Origin: DASUFH01 sp036274645
GTDB lineage: Bacteria > Acidobacteriota > Terriglobia > 20CM-2-55-15
DNA length: 18,144 nt
Reading direction: 5' to 3'
NCBI GenBank assembly: GCA_036274645.1
Contig: DASUFH010000139.1
Location: 1 to 18,144, forward strand
Shown here piece after piece: positions 7,846 to 15,866 of this stretch (positions are counted from its first letter, which is position 1; every line of letters starts with the position of its first letter). The notes beneath the pieces are model-generated. The model saw only the letters and a program-made list of their open reading frames with translations. It ran no database searches and was not told the origin of the DNA. A program made the translations under genes and the position numbers.

Positions 7846-8337
7846 ATGATCCACTCACATGTTTACCACCTGTTTCGGACCCCTTGCGTCGCATTACTGG
7901 CCGCATTAGCGGTAATGCTCATTCCGGCAACTCCCGTGAATGCACAGGACGTCGACAAGCGGGCCAACACTGTCGGCGTGGAAATTCTCGGCCGGGCATT
8001 ACTCTACAGCGCGAATTACGAGCGGAGTTTCAATCGCATCGGCGCTGGCGCCGGCGTCGCGGTGTGGAGCTTCGGCAGCGACACCGCCGTGATCGTGCCG
8101 ATATATGCGTCATTCAGACCCGTGGGGTCTGTCAACAGCCTGTACCTTGCAGGCGGCGCCACTGTGGGCGGGGAAAGCCGCACCTTCTTTGACAGGCCCG
8201 TGACAGCCGGAACACTGTCGGTTGGGTTTGAGCATCGCTCGAGCAGCGGCCTCGTGATCCGTCCCACCGCAACGTATGGATTCACTCGCGACGGCGGGAT
8301 CGTGTGGCCGGGAGTACTGGTTGGATTCCGGTTCTAA
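7846..8337 (+). CDS. Small outer-membrane beta-barrel protein
   Basis: The product is 163 residues from ATG 7846 (MIHSHVYHLFRTP...). The frame stays open to an ATG at 7795, but the later start puts the signal peptide (CVALLAALAVMLIPATPVNA, cleavage before QD) near the N-terminus, and an AGGG lies 11 nt upstream. The mature part alternates hydrophobic and polar residues in amphipathic strands (VGVEILGRALLYSANYERSF, GAGVAVWSFGS, VIVPIYASFRPV, LYLAGGATVGG, GTLSVGFEHRS, LVIRPTATYGF). It ends in GVLVGFRF, with the terminal phenylalanine expected of an outer-membrane barrel recognised by the BAM complex. The length suits an 8-strand barrel. No specific family is recognised. It points to a diderm envelope. 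Confidence 0.72.
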   Translation: MIHSHVYHLFRTPCVALLAALAVMLIPATPVNAQDVDKRANTVGVEILGRALLYSANYERSFNRIGAGAGVAVWSFGSDTAVIVPIYASFRPVGSVNSLYLAGGATVGGESRTFFDRPVTAGTLSVGFEHRSSSGLVIRPTATYGFTRDGGIVWPGVLVGFRF

Positions 8338-8534
8338 ACACGAACCGCTCTGCCGCCCGGGGTAGTTTGCGCGCACAGCCCGTAGAGATGCCCCGCGCTC
8401 GATACCTTTCGATCAGTCCGCGAGCCATATCCGCGCTGCCGGTTGCGGTTTTGGTTCCCCCGCGCTGACCGCGCCGTTCGGTCCTCTGCGGTTGTGCTTG
8501 TGACACGGATGTCCAGGCAGGAAGATCGATCGAT

Positions 8535-9134
8535 ATGGGATGCGCACATGTGATGGCGTTTCTCTCGATGCGATTTCCGCCGGAAGCGGCCGCGATCGCC
8601 ATACTCATCATCGTGCTTCCCTGCGTGTTGGGTCTCCTCGGAATTGGCGCCATCGTGCACTGGGCCTCGAATCGACTAAACGGGCAGCAGGACGAATCAG
8701 GAAATCAAACGTGGCGCATCTTTAGCAGGTCCGTTATTGGATTGGGGGGCCTTGTCTGGCTGGCCTTGACAGTAGCGGTCAGCTCGGCGCCGTCCGGGCC
8801 CAGGCTGGAAAGCGCAGCCGTGTCCAACCTCCATCTCATCAACATTGCTGAAGTCACATATCTGTCCGATAACCATGGACGATACGGAACGCTATCCGAC
8901 CTGATTGCAGCGGGCCTTCTCGATCAGAGTTTCGACAATACCGTCTCCGGCTATGTTTTCGAAGTCACCTTATCGGGTGGGGAGTACGTCGCGACGGCAA
9001 TGCCCGCCTCAATCGAAGCTGGAAAGTACGGGTTCTACAGCGGCGCCGATGCCTTGATCTACTACGCCAATGCGGCCACCGGGACGTGCCGGCCGTGTTT
9101 TCCCAAAGGCATGGCCGGAGCGCGAGTTCCCTGA
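8535..9134 (+). CDS. Membrane protein with pilin-like C-terminal globular domain
   Basis: The protein has 199 residues. CAGGAAG lies 10 nt before the ATG at 8535; an ATG at 8553 is an alternative. Two hydrophobic segments are seen, about 18-43 (AAAIAILIIVLPCVLGLLGI...) and 65-84 (RSVIGLGGLVWLALTVAVS), separated by a polar loop. From about 93 the sequence reads AAVSNLHLINIAEVTYLSDN, followed by GRYGTLSDLIAAGLLD, VSGYVFEVTLSGGEYVATAM and GFYSGADALIYY. This is the pattern of the globular half of acidobacterial type IV pilin-like proteins (INTAEVTY...G..L..L...GLLD...SGY.F...Y..TA.P). The usual prepilin leader with G/FTLIE is absent, so it cannot be processed as a normal pilin. A cysteine pair sits near the C-terminus (TCRPC, 184-188). 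Function is unknown. The pilin resemblance is by motif only. Confidence 0.65.
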   Translation: MGCAHVMAFLSMRFPPEAAAIAILIIVLPCVLGLLGIGAIVHWASNRLNGQQDESGNQTWRIFSRSVIGLGGLVWLALTVAVSSAPSGPRLESAAVSNLHLINIAEVTYLSDNHGRYGTLSDLIAAGLLDQSFDNTVSGYVFEVTLSGGEYVATAMPASIEAGKYGFYSGADALIYYANAATGTCRPCFPKGMAGARVP

Positions 9135-9270
9135 GCCCGCTTCGACCGGACCTGCGCAGTCGGCATCGCTGTTACGGGACGCAATCGAGATTCTGGCCCA
9201 CCTCCGGATTCGACATTGAGGCGCCCCTCCGGCCCACTCCCGTTGGCGAAGGCCACGCAGACGGCGGACA

Positions 9271-10638
9271 TCAGGCGGCGATGCGAACGGTTTTGATGTT
9301 CGTAAACTCGCGCACGCCGAACCTGCCGAGTTCCCGGCCATATCCGGAATGCTTCACCCCGCCGAATGGCATGCGTGGATCGGACGAGACCCGATCGTTG
9401 ACCACAACCACGCCGGCTTCGATTTCCTCGATGAATCGTCGCTGTTCAACCGGATCCTGAGTCCAGATGCTCGCGCCGAGGCCGAAGCTCGTTTCGTTCG
9501 CCAGCGCAATGGCGTCGTCCGCGCCATGAACGCGAAACAACATGGCCACCGGGCCGAAGAGCTCTTCGCGATAGGTCGCGCCGGAGCGATCGATGTTCGT
9601 CAGCACGGTTGGCGGGTAGAAATAACCGGGACGATGGAGTCTGGCGCCTCCGGTGAGGACTGAAGCGCCGCCTGCCACGAGGCGGGAGACCTGACGCTCG
9701 AGGGTTTCGAGAACCTGTTCGGTGGCCAGCGGTCCGATGTCCGTTGCGTCATCCTGGGGATCTCCCACCTGCAGACGAGCCATCCCCCCGACGAAGCGAC
9801 GTTCGAAGTCGTCGTACACGGAGTCATGCACAATGAACCGCTTGGACGCCACGCACGATTCCCCATTGTTGATCGTTCGCGCGCGCACGGCGACAGCCGC
9901 GACGGCAGAAGGATCCGCGCTGGACATCACGATAAACGGATCGCTGCCTCCCAGTTCGAGCACGGTCTTCTTGATGTGTTTTCCCGCCTGAGCCGCCACC
10001 TCGGCGCCGGCCCGTTCGCTGCCGGTGAGCGTCACCGCGACGATGCGCGGATCCTCGATGACGCGTCCGACCGTCTGGCTTCTGATCAGCAGCGTCTGGA
10101 ATACGCCCGGTGGAAAACCGGCGCGGTGGAAAACGTCTTCGATTGCCAGCGCGCATCGGGGAACATTGGAGGCGTGCTTCAACAGAACCACATTGCCGGC
10201 AATGATGGCCGATCCCGCGAACCGAAACACCTGCCAGAACGGGAAGTTCCATGGCATGATCGCGAGAACCGCTCCCAACGGCTGGTAATGAACAAACGAG
10301 GTTTTCCGCCCGGATTCGACGGTTTCATCGGCCAGCCAGCTTTCTGCATTTTCAGCAAAATACCGGCACGACCACGCGCATTTGATCAGCTCGTCCCGGG
10401 CCGCCTGGATGGTCTTGCCCATTTCCGTTGTCGCCATGCGGGCGAGCGGATCCCTTTCGTGTTCGAGGATTTCGGCGGCGTGGGCCAGCCAGCGCGCCCG
10501 TTCAGTGATGGATGTATGACGGAACGTCCCGAACGCCAGAGTCGCCCTCGCGAGTTTCAGATCCAGTTCCTCGGGAGTCAAGGTTTCAAAGCTCTGGATG
10601 GGGACGCCGGTGGATGGGTTTACGCTGATGATACTCAC
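9271..10638 (-). CDS. Succinate-semialdehyde-type aldehyde dehydrogenase (NAD(P)+)
   Basis: The product is 455 residues from GTG 10638 (VSIISVNPSTG...). The start is chosen because GGAGGG lies 7 nt upstream and 455 residues is the normal length of short SSADH (GabD/Sad-like) enzymes; the frame stays open to 10785 but that part is unlike the family. It oxidises an aldehyde such as succinate semialdehyde to the acid in the cytoplasm. Diagnostic residues are all present: N131 in PWNFPFWQ (oxyanion hole), the LTGSERAG turn (204-211), general base E228 in LELGGSDPF, and nucleophile C262 in NNGESCVASKRF, 34 residues after the glutamate as expected. EELFGPVA and MPFGGVKHSGYGRELG occur near the C-terminus. 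No GABA transaminase or other pathway partner is adjacent, so the physiological substrate is unproven. A hairpin at 10829-10855 separates it from the upstream sugar dehydrogenase. Confidence 0.92.
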   Translation of the reverse strand: MSIISVNPSTGVPIQSFETLTPEELDLKLARATLAFGTFRHTSITERARWLAHAAEILEHERDPLARMATTEMGKTIQAARDELIKCAWSCRYFAENAESWLADETVESGRKTSFVHYQPLGAVLAIMPWNFPFWQVFRFAGSAIIAGNVVLLKHASNVPRCALAIEDVFHRAGFPPGVFQTLLIRSQTVGRVIEDPRIVAVTLTGSERAGAEVAAQAGKHIKKTVLELGGSDPFIVMSSADPSAVAAVAVRARTINNGESCVASKRFIVHDSVYDDFERRFVGGMARLQVGDPQDDATDIGPLATEQVLETLERQVSRLVAGGASVLTGGARLHRPGYFYPPTVLTNIDRSGATYREELFGPVAMLFRVHGADDAIALANETSFGLGASIWTQDPVEQRRFIEEIEAGVVVVNDRVSSDPRMPFGGVKHSGYGRELGRFGVREFTNIKTVRIAA

Positions 10639-10645
10639 AGATCTT

Positions 10646-10651
10646 CCCTCC
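10646..10651 (-). promoter_or_regulatory. Ribosome binding site deciding a GTG start
   Basis: On the minus strand GGAGGG lies 7 nt before GTG at 10638. It supports this start over the upstream ATG at 10785, which would add 49 residues not typical of the family. Confidence 0.8.
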
Positions 10652-10828
10652 GCCCGAGCGCCACACGCGCCGCTTGTTTCCCGAGCGTCGGGCTGAACGG
10701 CGACGGCGCCGCTCTCTGAGATGGACTTTGTCCCTCGCTGAAATATTGGGAGCACGCGCGCTGCCAGATTGGCGCGGCCGGCCATCCTGGATACCGCCCG
10801 TTGGTCAACTCAAAGTCGGAGCAGGACG

Positions 10829-10855
10829 AAGCGTGGACGCTGACAGTCCACGCTT
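10829..10855 (-). terminator. Hairpin terminator after the PQQ sugar dehydrogenase gene
   Basis: AAGCGTGGAC (10829-10838) and GTCCACGCTT (10846-10855) form a perfect 10-bp stem with a 7-nt loop, 10 bases past the stop of the minus-strand gene ending at 10866. The U-tract is weak (only CTT then CGTCC), so termination may be inefficient or Rho-assisted. The rest of the gap (10652-10828) shows no recognised site. Confidence 0.62.
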
Positions 10856-10865
10856 TGGCGGGTAC

Positions 10866-12062
10866 TTAAGGCGCTGGCTCGATCTTCAACAACGCGCCCG
10901 CTTCTTCATCAGTGAGCAGGTAGAGCAGGCCGTCCGGTCCCTGGCGGACGTCGCGGATACGCTGATGGAGATCCGTCAGCAGGGACTCGCGCCGCTGTTC
11001 GCCCTTTTCGTTGAAGACGATGCGTTCGACGTGGCCCGTACCGGAGATGCGGCCTTCGGTCATGGAGCCGACGAAGAGGTTGTTCTTCCACGCGGCAAGC
11101 TTGTCTCCCGTGTAAAACGTCATCCCGGCGGTCGTAATCGAAGGAACCCAGAACAGCGTCGGCGGAACCATGCCGGTCGGTACGGGACGTTCGTTTAACG
11201 GCGTGCCGTCGTAGTCATGCCCGTACGTCACCAGCGGCCACCCGTAGTTTTTGCCGGGCTGGATGATGTTGACTTCATCGCCGCCCTGGGGCCCATTCTC
11301 CGTTTCCCACAGAGCGCCCGTTGTCGGATGGAACGCCAGTCCCATGATCGTGCGATGCCCGATCGAATAGATCTCCGGACGATAGCCCGCCTTGCCGACG
11401 AACGGATTGTCTTTCGGAATCGTGCCGTCATCGTTGATACGCAGAATCTTCCCCACGTCGTTCATGGGATCCTGTGGTCCCTTTTCATCCCGGTGATGCG
11501 ATGACGCCACAAACAGCGTTCCGTCCGGCGCAAACAGCAGCCGTGAGGCGTCGCCGCCGGAAAGCGGGGCCCATGGCTCGGCAACGAAGATCTCTTTCAC
11601 ATCGACCAGCGCGTTGCCGGTGAAGCGTCCGCGCGCTACTGCCGTGGAGTACACGCTTCCCGAAGTGGCGCCGGGTTTCGACGTGTTGTAGGTCATGTAC
11701 ACGAGATTGTTCTCGGCAAACTTCGGATGCAGCGCAATATCGAGCAAGCCGCTTGTGCCGCCCGCCTGAACTTTGGGCACACCGTCGACGGGTTGCGGAA
11801 CCAGCGCGCCATTGCGGAACACACGTAAACGGCCGGCTCTTTCCGTGATGAGCATGTCGCCGTTGGGCAGCCACACCACGCTCCACGGATGCGAAAGTCC
11901 CTTCGTCACCACGGAGACGCGGATACGCGTGCCGCGCTCCGAAGTCGTATAGGTCCACGGCCCGTCCCCGAGGACGTTCGCGTTCGCGGCGCCACGCTGG
12001 GCGACGATGACGGAGCCCGACAACACCACGAGCAGAGGAAGCGCAGTTAGAAGTCGTTTCAT
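10866..12062 (-). CDS. PQQ-dependent sugar dehydrogenase (soluble glucose/sorbosone dehydrogenase family)
   Basis: The protein has 398 residues with a signal peptide (about 1-21, LLTALPLLVVLSGSVIVAQ), so it should act in the periplasm. The six-bladed propeller hallmarks of the GSDH family (PF07995) appear in order: GLSHPWSVVWLPNGDMLITE (55-74), GRLRVF, GGTSGLLDIALHPKFAENNL (101-120) with VYMTY, GGDASRLLFAPDGTLFVASS, GKILRINDDGTIPKDNPF, RPEIYSIGHRTIMGLAFHP, ENGPQGGDEVNIIQPGKNYG, YGHDYDG, and a final GPDGLLYLLTDE. The family oxidises aldose sugars or related polyols with PQQ and calcium. No PQQ biosynthesis gene is in the window. There is no haem-binding CxxCH, so this is not the cytochrome-fused type. 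The ATG at 12062 lacks a clear Shine-Dalgarno. It diverges from the 460-residue gene at 12208. Confidence 0.9.
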   Translation of the reverse strand: MKRLLTALPLLVVLSGSVIVAQRGAANANVLGDGPWTYTTSERGTRIRVSVVTKGLSHPWSVVWLPNGDMLITERAGRLRVFRNGALVPQPVDGVPKVQAGGTSGLLDIALHPKFAENNLVYMTYNTSKPGATSGSVYSTAVARGRFTGNALVDVKEIFVAEPWAPLSGGDASRLLFAPDGTLFVASSHHRDEKGPQDPMNDVGKILRINDDGTIPKDNPFVGKAGYRPEIYSIGHRTIMGLAFHPTTGALWETENGPQGGDEVNIIQPGKNYGWPLVTYGHDYDGTPLNERPVPTGMVPPTLFWVPSITTAGMTFYTGDKLAAWKNNLFVGSMTEGRISGTGHVERIVFNEKGEQRRESLLTDLHQRIRDVRQGPDGLLYLLTDEEAGALLKIEPAP

Positions 12063-12119
12063 GGCGCAGAGACTAACAAATCTGCCGCGCCAAATCGTGC
12101 GGAAAGTGAAGCCGTATGA

Positions 12120-12138
12120 CCGCCCCTACAGGGAGCGG
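12120..12138. repeat. Imperfect inverted repeat in the divergent promoter gap
   Basis: CCGC-C-CC (12120-12126) can pair with GG-A-GCGG (12132-12138) with one mismatch. It lies midway between two divergent genes, so it could be an operator or chance. A near-consensus -10 TACAAT at 12181-12186 reads toward the plus-strand gene, without a good -35. Confidence 0.25.
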
Positions 12139-12207
12139 CCCGGAAGGGGAAATTTGCTAATCCTCTGGCATGCTCGCAAGTACAATGTCGGGCAGGAGTG
12201 ACCTCAA

Positions 12208-13590
12208 ATGAAGCTGACGCTTGCGCTGTCGCTGCTGGTCGTGCAACTGGCGAGCCGGGCGCCGTCCGGGACGCTTAGCGGTCAGCTGCGAGCAAGCAAT
12301 GGCGCGCCTGCAGCGGGCGTTCGGGTTGCGGTGACGGCGGTTGAGGCCAAAACCGGGTTTAGCGCGGTCAGCAACCTGGCGCTGACGGATGATGAAGGAC
12401 GGTATCGATTGGACGACGTCCCGCCCGGACGCTATTTGATTCTCGCGGGCGCACTGACTTCTCCCGTCTACTTTCCGGGCGTGACCGCGCAAGAGAACGG
12501 ACAGATCGTGACCGTGGCTGCCGGACAGACCATTAGTAATCTCGATTTCACGTTAATCCCTGCGCTGCCGCCTCCTCCCATATTAACCAGCGGTAACAGA
12601 ATAGGACTTCCGTGGACCATCCGAATGGACGACGGTAGTCCTGTGCCGGGTGTGGCTCCGATGTTGTCGGTCGAATTCCTCATTAACGGCAACTCCAGGA
12701 CGGTGTGTTGCCGCGGCGCCGGTCCGTCTGCCGGTCCGCTTCGACTGTTTGGCTTCGTGTCTGGGGCAAACACCGTTGTCGTGAGCAAGGTTCCGCTTGG
12801 CTATTACGTGAAGTCGATAACCTTCGAAGGCGCCGATCTGAACACCGCGCCGCTTGTTCTCCCTGAGAAGGTAGCTGGGGCGCAAATCGAAGTTGTTCTG
12901 ACTAAGAACCCTCTGTTCCTGATTGGATCTCGAGGATTCAAAATCAGCGGGCGAGTCACGAACCTGGAACTTCCCAAATCATCCAATATCGGGTTGCTCC
13001 TGAAAGAAATCTCGAGCGACGGCAAAACCGTTTCCATCGGCACGGCCAACAATGAAATGTCCGTCTGGGCAGACCGCAAGACTGGAGTTTTCGAGATTGA
13101 AGGCGTGCCTCCTGGACGCTACCAGTTGCAGTTTGATAACTCCGTCGGGTCCGCGCAACCGTTGATCATTGACGTCACCATTAAAGATGTCGCGAATCTG
13201 GAGTTGAAATTCGCGCCGTTGCCCGAATTTCCGTCTCATATACGACCCCGGACTCCCGTAGTCCTGGATCCGACCGCCTTGACTGCCATCCATGGGACGG
13301 TGGCTGTGGCGGGCGGCGCCGCGCCGGAGTTTGAGATTGAATTTGTATCACCGCAGGACGCCGGGATGAATCGGACCGTGAAGGTCTCCGGCCGTGAATT
13401 TACTGTCGAGCTTCCGCCGGTGGAATATCGGGCGAGGATTGTGAACCTTCAAGGCTACGCAGTGACATCCGTGGCTGCCGGTCCGCTTGATTTGACAGAA
13501 CCGTTCCGTGTCACTTCAATCGGGATCGCCGATTCGTTCAGCGGCGCGCCGGCCGACGATCGGATCATGATCCGGCTGACGCGTCCATGA
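12208..13590 (+). CDS. Secreted carboxypeptidase-regulatory-like repeat protein
   Basis: The protein has 460 residues. AGGAG (12194-12198) lies 9 nt before the ATG. A short signal peptide covers about 1-18 (LTLALSLLVVQLASRA). A clear CarboxypepD_reg sandwich follows at 21-85 (GTLSGQLRASNGAPAAGVRV ... TDDEGRYRLDDVPPGRYLIL), then a YFPG strand at 88-91 and the phrase 'VTVAAGQTISNLDFTLIP'. The middle part (about 130-235) is diverged. A second recognisable sandwich is at 244-309 (FKISGRVTNLELPKSS ... TGVFEIEGVPPGRYQLQF), and a last beta-rich segment follows at 358-460. The layout resembles the 489-residue protein but lacks the closing 'AW...FDPxL' module, so it is a diverged relative. Adjacent cysteines (CC, 167-168) are unusual for this group. 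No enzymatic motif is seen. The stop is 35 bp from the converging permease gene. Confidence 0.82.
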   Translation: MKLTLALSLLVVQLASRAPSGTLSGQLRASNGAPAAGVRVAVTAVEAKTGFSAVSNLALTDDEGRYRLDDVPPGRYLILAGALTSPVYFPGVTAQENGQIVTVAAGQTISNLDFTLIPALPPPPILTSGNRIGLPWTIRMDDGSPVPGVAPMLSVEFLINGNSRTVCCRGAGPSAGPLRLFGFVSGANTVVVSKVPLGYYVKSITFEGADLNTAPLVLPEKVAGAQIEVVLTKNPLFLIGSRGFKISGRVTNLELPKSSNIGLLLKEISSDGKTVSIGTANNEMSVWADRKTGVFEIEGVPPGRYQLQFDNSVGSAQPLIIDVTIKDVANLELKFAPLPEFPSHIRPRTPVVLDPTALTAIHGTVAVAGGAAPEFEIEFVSPQDAGMNRTVKVSGREFTVELPPVEYRARIVNLQGYAVTSVAAGPLDLTEPFRVTSIGIADSFSGAPADDRIMIRLTRP

Positions 13591-13625
13591 TGCAGGATGC
13601 CAGGATCACAGCTCATCGAACCGTT

Positions 13626-14981
13626 TCAATTCGCTTCGACGTCGAGCCAAAAGAAATAGGAAGCGAGCAGGAGCGCGGCGCCGATCAAAGAAGCCAGGAC
13701 CACTACTGTGACGCTCTCGCCGGCGGCAGTCATGCCCAGACCCACGAGCATCGTCCACAGCAGAATGATGGCCAGAATTACGCGGACAAAGGCAATGGAC
13801 GAAACGATCCCAAGACTCAGGAAGGCTAACAACGGAAACTGAAGGGACCACATGGCGAGAATGGGCCAGACTGGCGCAAACCCCTCGACCGCAAAGGGCG
13901 TCGACGCGGACTGCAGAACCCAGGCCGCCACAGCAAACGCCAGTCCGCTGCGCGCGCAGGAGGAAACCAGCTCGCTTCCGACACTCCCGATCAGATCCCG
14001 CCTTCTAATCGGCAGCATCAGCAGCCATTGAAGGCGCTTCTTCCAATCCAGGAGTGAAAGGCCTGAGAAGAGGACGAAAAGAAGAAACATGCCGAGCATG
14101 ATGTAGCCAGCGTATGCGAACGGCGCCCCAAAGAATCGCAGCCCGAGCCCGAGGGCCCAACCGCCCGCGATGACGACCGCCATGGTACTCAGACTGTTTC
14201 CGGCAGCCATGGGAACCGCGGCCTTCCTGAATTCCAAACGCAACCGTGATGCCGCGTCCGGCGCGGCGAGAATTGCCGCCAGCAAATGGTCCAGGCGGTT
14301 TAAGGCTCGCTGCGGCCATGCGCGACCTGCCTGCATGTCAAGAATCCATGCCGCTCGAACGATCTCCCGCGACTCTTCATGCACGCGTCGCACGCGGTTA
14401 ACAACACCAATAGCGCCCAGGCAATCTAGCAAGATCACGGAGAGCACGGCGCTCGATCTGCCGTTTATCATGATGGCTTTTCCCAAAGCGTCAATCGCTT
14501 CCCCCAGGGGCTCATAGTGGGCCGTCAGGAACGGCAGAAAGGCCAGAATCTGAATGACAAAGGCGCTGGAAATCGGGCCCCACGTGAACGTGACGCCGAC
14601 CAGAACCATCGCCACTGCAATGCCGGCCTGACCCAGCCGTGCGGCAGGGTTCAGCGGCAGGTCATTTCCGATGTGGATTGCCGCGACCGCAACCGATGTT
14701 GTGAGAAATGCCACGACGATAAAGTGAGCGCGCGCCAGGCGCGGAACCAGCCTCGCGCGCGCCGGGGAAAACGCCGATGCGAGGTGATCCCCCACAAACA
14801 CACCGACACCGCCTCCGATCACGAAGACCAGTAGAAAGAATCTCAGCCAGGCGAAACTCCGCTGGGGCGACACGTTCATGCCGCCCGGAACCTCAAACGT
14901 TACATACAGTCCGAGAGCCACAATGAGCCAGTGCATCGGGCGGCTGTAGGTTGCCAGAACCCTCTTCAATTGCTCAACCAC
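13626..14981 (-). CDS. ABC transporter permease, large polytopic
   Basis: The protein has 451 residues, starting at GTG 14981 inside the end of the ATPase gene (8-nt overlap GTGGTTGA; GGAG about 8 nt upstream). About 11-12 hydrophobic segments are visible: five to six in the first 195 residues (e.g. MHWLIVALGLYVTFEV, FFLLVFVIGGGVGVFVG, FIVVAFLTTSVAVAAIHI). A soluble stretch with many arginines follows (about 196-260), then at least five more (e.g. IMLGMFLLFVLFSGLSLL, VWPILAMWSLQFPLLAFLSL, VTVVVLASLIGAALLLASYF). A typical ABC-2 permease has six, so this one looks like a double-size subunit. Its gene order behind a GntR regulator and an ATPase marks it as the membrane partner of that ATPase. 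Substrate is unknown; cell-envelope stress or antibiotic export is a common role for such operons but is inferred. Confidence 0.75.
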   Translation of the reverse strand: MVEQLKRVLATYSRPMHWLIVALGLYVTFEVPGGMNVSPQRSFAWLRFFLLVFVIGGGVGVFVGDHLASAFSPARARLVPRLARAHFIVVAFLTTSVAVAAIHIGNDLPLNPAARLGQAGIAVAMVLVGVTFTWGPISSAFVIQILAFLPFLTAHYEPLGEAIDALGKAIMINGRSSAVLSVILLDCLGAIGVVNRVRRVHEESREIVRAAWILDMQAGRAWPQRALNRLDHLLAAILAAPDAASRLRLEFRKAAVPMAAGNSLSTMAVVIAGGWALGLGLRFFGAPFAYAGYIMLGMFLLFVLFSGLSLLDWKKRLQWLLMLPIRRRDLIGSVGSELVSSCARSGLAFAVAAWVLQSASTPFAVEGFAPVWPILAMWSLQFPLLAFLSLGIVSSIAFVRVILAIILLWTMLVGLGMTAAGESVTVVVLASLIGAALLLASYFFWLDVEAN

Positions 14982-15864
14982 GATGCATCTCCACGAAGAT
15001 GTCCTCGAGTGTCAGATCTCGAACCTCCACGTCAGCCTTGTACGTCCGCTCCAATTCGTCAACGAGCGATGGCGTAACGCCCGCAAGTGTAATCACCGCG
15101 TGATTGCCCATGATTTCGTACGCCAGCACCCCGGGTATGTCTGCGCGGGAGGGCAGCGCTCGGTCCGACGTGACGACCAGGGAGCGGACCGATTCCTTCA
15201 GGTCGTCCATGGCGCCGTCATAGAAGACCGTGCCATTTTTGAGGATGACAATGTCGGTCGCGACGCGCTCGAGATCCGAAGTCAGATGCGTCGAAAGGAT
15301 CACGGTCCGCCGCCAATCCGCCGCGATGTCGACAACGGCGGCAAGGAATGCCCGTCTGGCCTCGGGATCGAGACTCGCCGCCGGTTCGTCGAGAACCAGC
15401 AGTTCGGGTTCATGCCCCATGGCCACCAACAGTCCCAGCTTCTGGACCTGGCCTGCAGAGAGCGTCCCGACCCGCGCCTCCGCGTCGAGCTCCCAGCGTT
15501 CGCGCAGCAATTCCACGAGTACACCGTTCCACCTGGGGTAAAAGGATCCGAAATACGCCAGCGTCTGCCGCACCTTCAGCCAACCCTGAAACTCCAGTTT
15601 CTGCGGCACGTAGCCGATCCGCGCTTTGGCTTCCGCGCTGAGGTTCCAACTGTCTTCTCCGAAGATCGTCGCCGTCCCCGCGCTCATGCGCATCAGCCCC
15701 AACGCGCACTTGAGGAGCGTGGTCTTGCCCGCTCCATTCTTGCCCAGTAGCCCGAGGACCCGTCCCCGCGAAATTGCCAGATCAACGCCGGTCAAGACCG
15801 GTTTCGCGCCGGCGCGCCCGAACGACTTGTGAACTCCCCGCAGCTCCAATATGACTTCGCTCAT
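14974..15864 (-). CDS. ABC transporter ATP-binding protein
   Basis: The protein has 296 residues and all nucleotide-binding motifs: Walker A GKNGAGKT (41-48), Q-loop Q88 in YVPQKLEF, signature LSAGQ (135-139), Walker B LLVLDEP with catalytic E160, D-loop SLDPE, and H-loop H193 in STHLTSD. The signature is LSAGQ rather than LSGGQ, a common variant in drug- and ABC-2-type exporters. A C-terminal domain of about 75 residues ends in VRDLTLEDIFVEM, the usual tail of CcmA/NatA/YtrB-like ATPases. AGGGG lies about 7 nt before the ATG and inside the end of gntR, from which only 2 bp separate it. It powers the permease encoded next. The tight spacing indicates one operon of regulator, ATPase and permease. 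Confidence 0.93.
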   Translation of the reverse strand: MSEVILELRGVHKSFGRAGAKPVLTGVDLAISRGRVLGLLGKNGAGKTTLLKCALGLMRMSAGTATIFGEDSWNLSAEAKARIGYVPQKLEFQGWLKVRQTLAYFGSFYPRWNGVLVELLRERWELDAEARVGTLSAGQVQKLGLLVAMGHEPELLVLDEPAASLDPEARRAFLAAVVDIAADWRRTVILSTHLTSDLERVATDIVILKNGTVFYDGAMDDLKESVRSLVVTSDRALPSRADIPGVLAYEIMGNHAVITLAGVTPSLVDELERTYKADVEVRDLTLEDIFVEMHRG

Positions 15865-15866
15865 AC

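Noticed and set aside
8338..8534. Possible gene or RNA element in the gap before the pilin-like gene
   Set aside because: No coding frame with a ribosome site, no convincing stem-loop or promoter was found in it; only the Shine-Dalgarno at 8518-8524 is recognisable.
9826..10719. Plus-strand open frame of 297 codons opposite the aldehyde dehydrogenase
   Set aside because: The opposite strand encodes an aldehyde dehydrogenase with all catalytic residues. This product is low-complexity Arg/Gly/Asp-rich with no signature.
10639..10785. Longer N-terminus for the aldehyde dehydrogenase
   Set aside because: The extra 49 residues are unlike the family, while GTG at 10638 has GGAGGG 7 nt upstream and gives the usual length.
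13587..13829. Possible small gene overlapping the end of the 460-residue gene
   Set aside because: Its start overlaps the stop of the 460-residue gene, but it then runs antisense through the permease 3' end and its product is a charged, low-complexity string.
14983..15750. Plus-strand open frame of 255 codons opposite the ABC ATPase
   Set aside because: The complementary strand carries every ATPase motif in order; this frame shows none and has no ribosome site.
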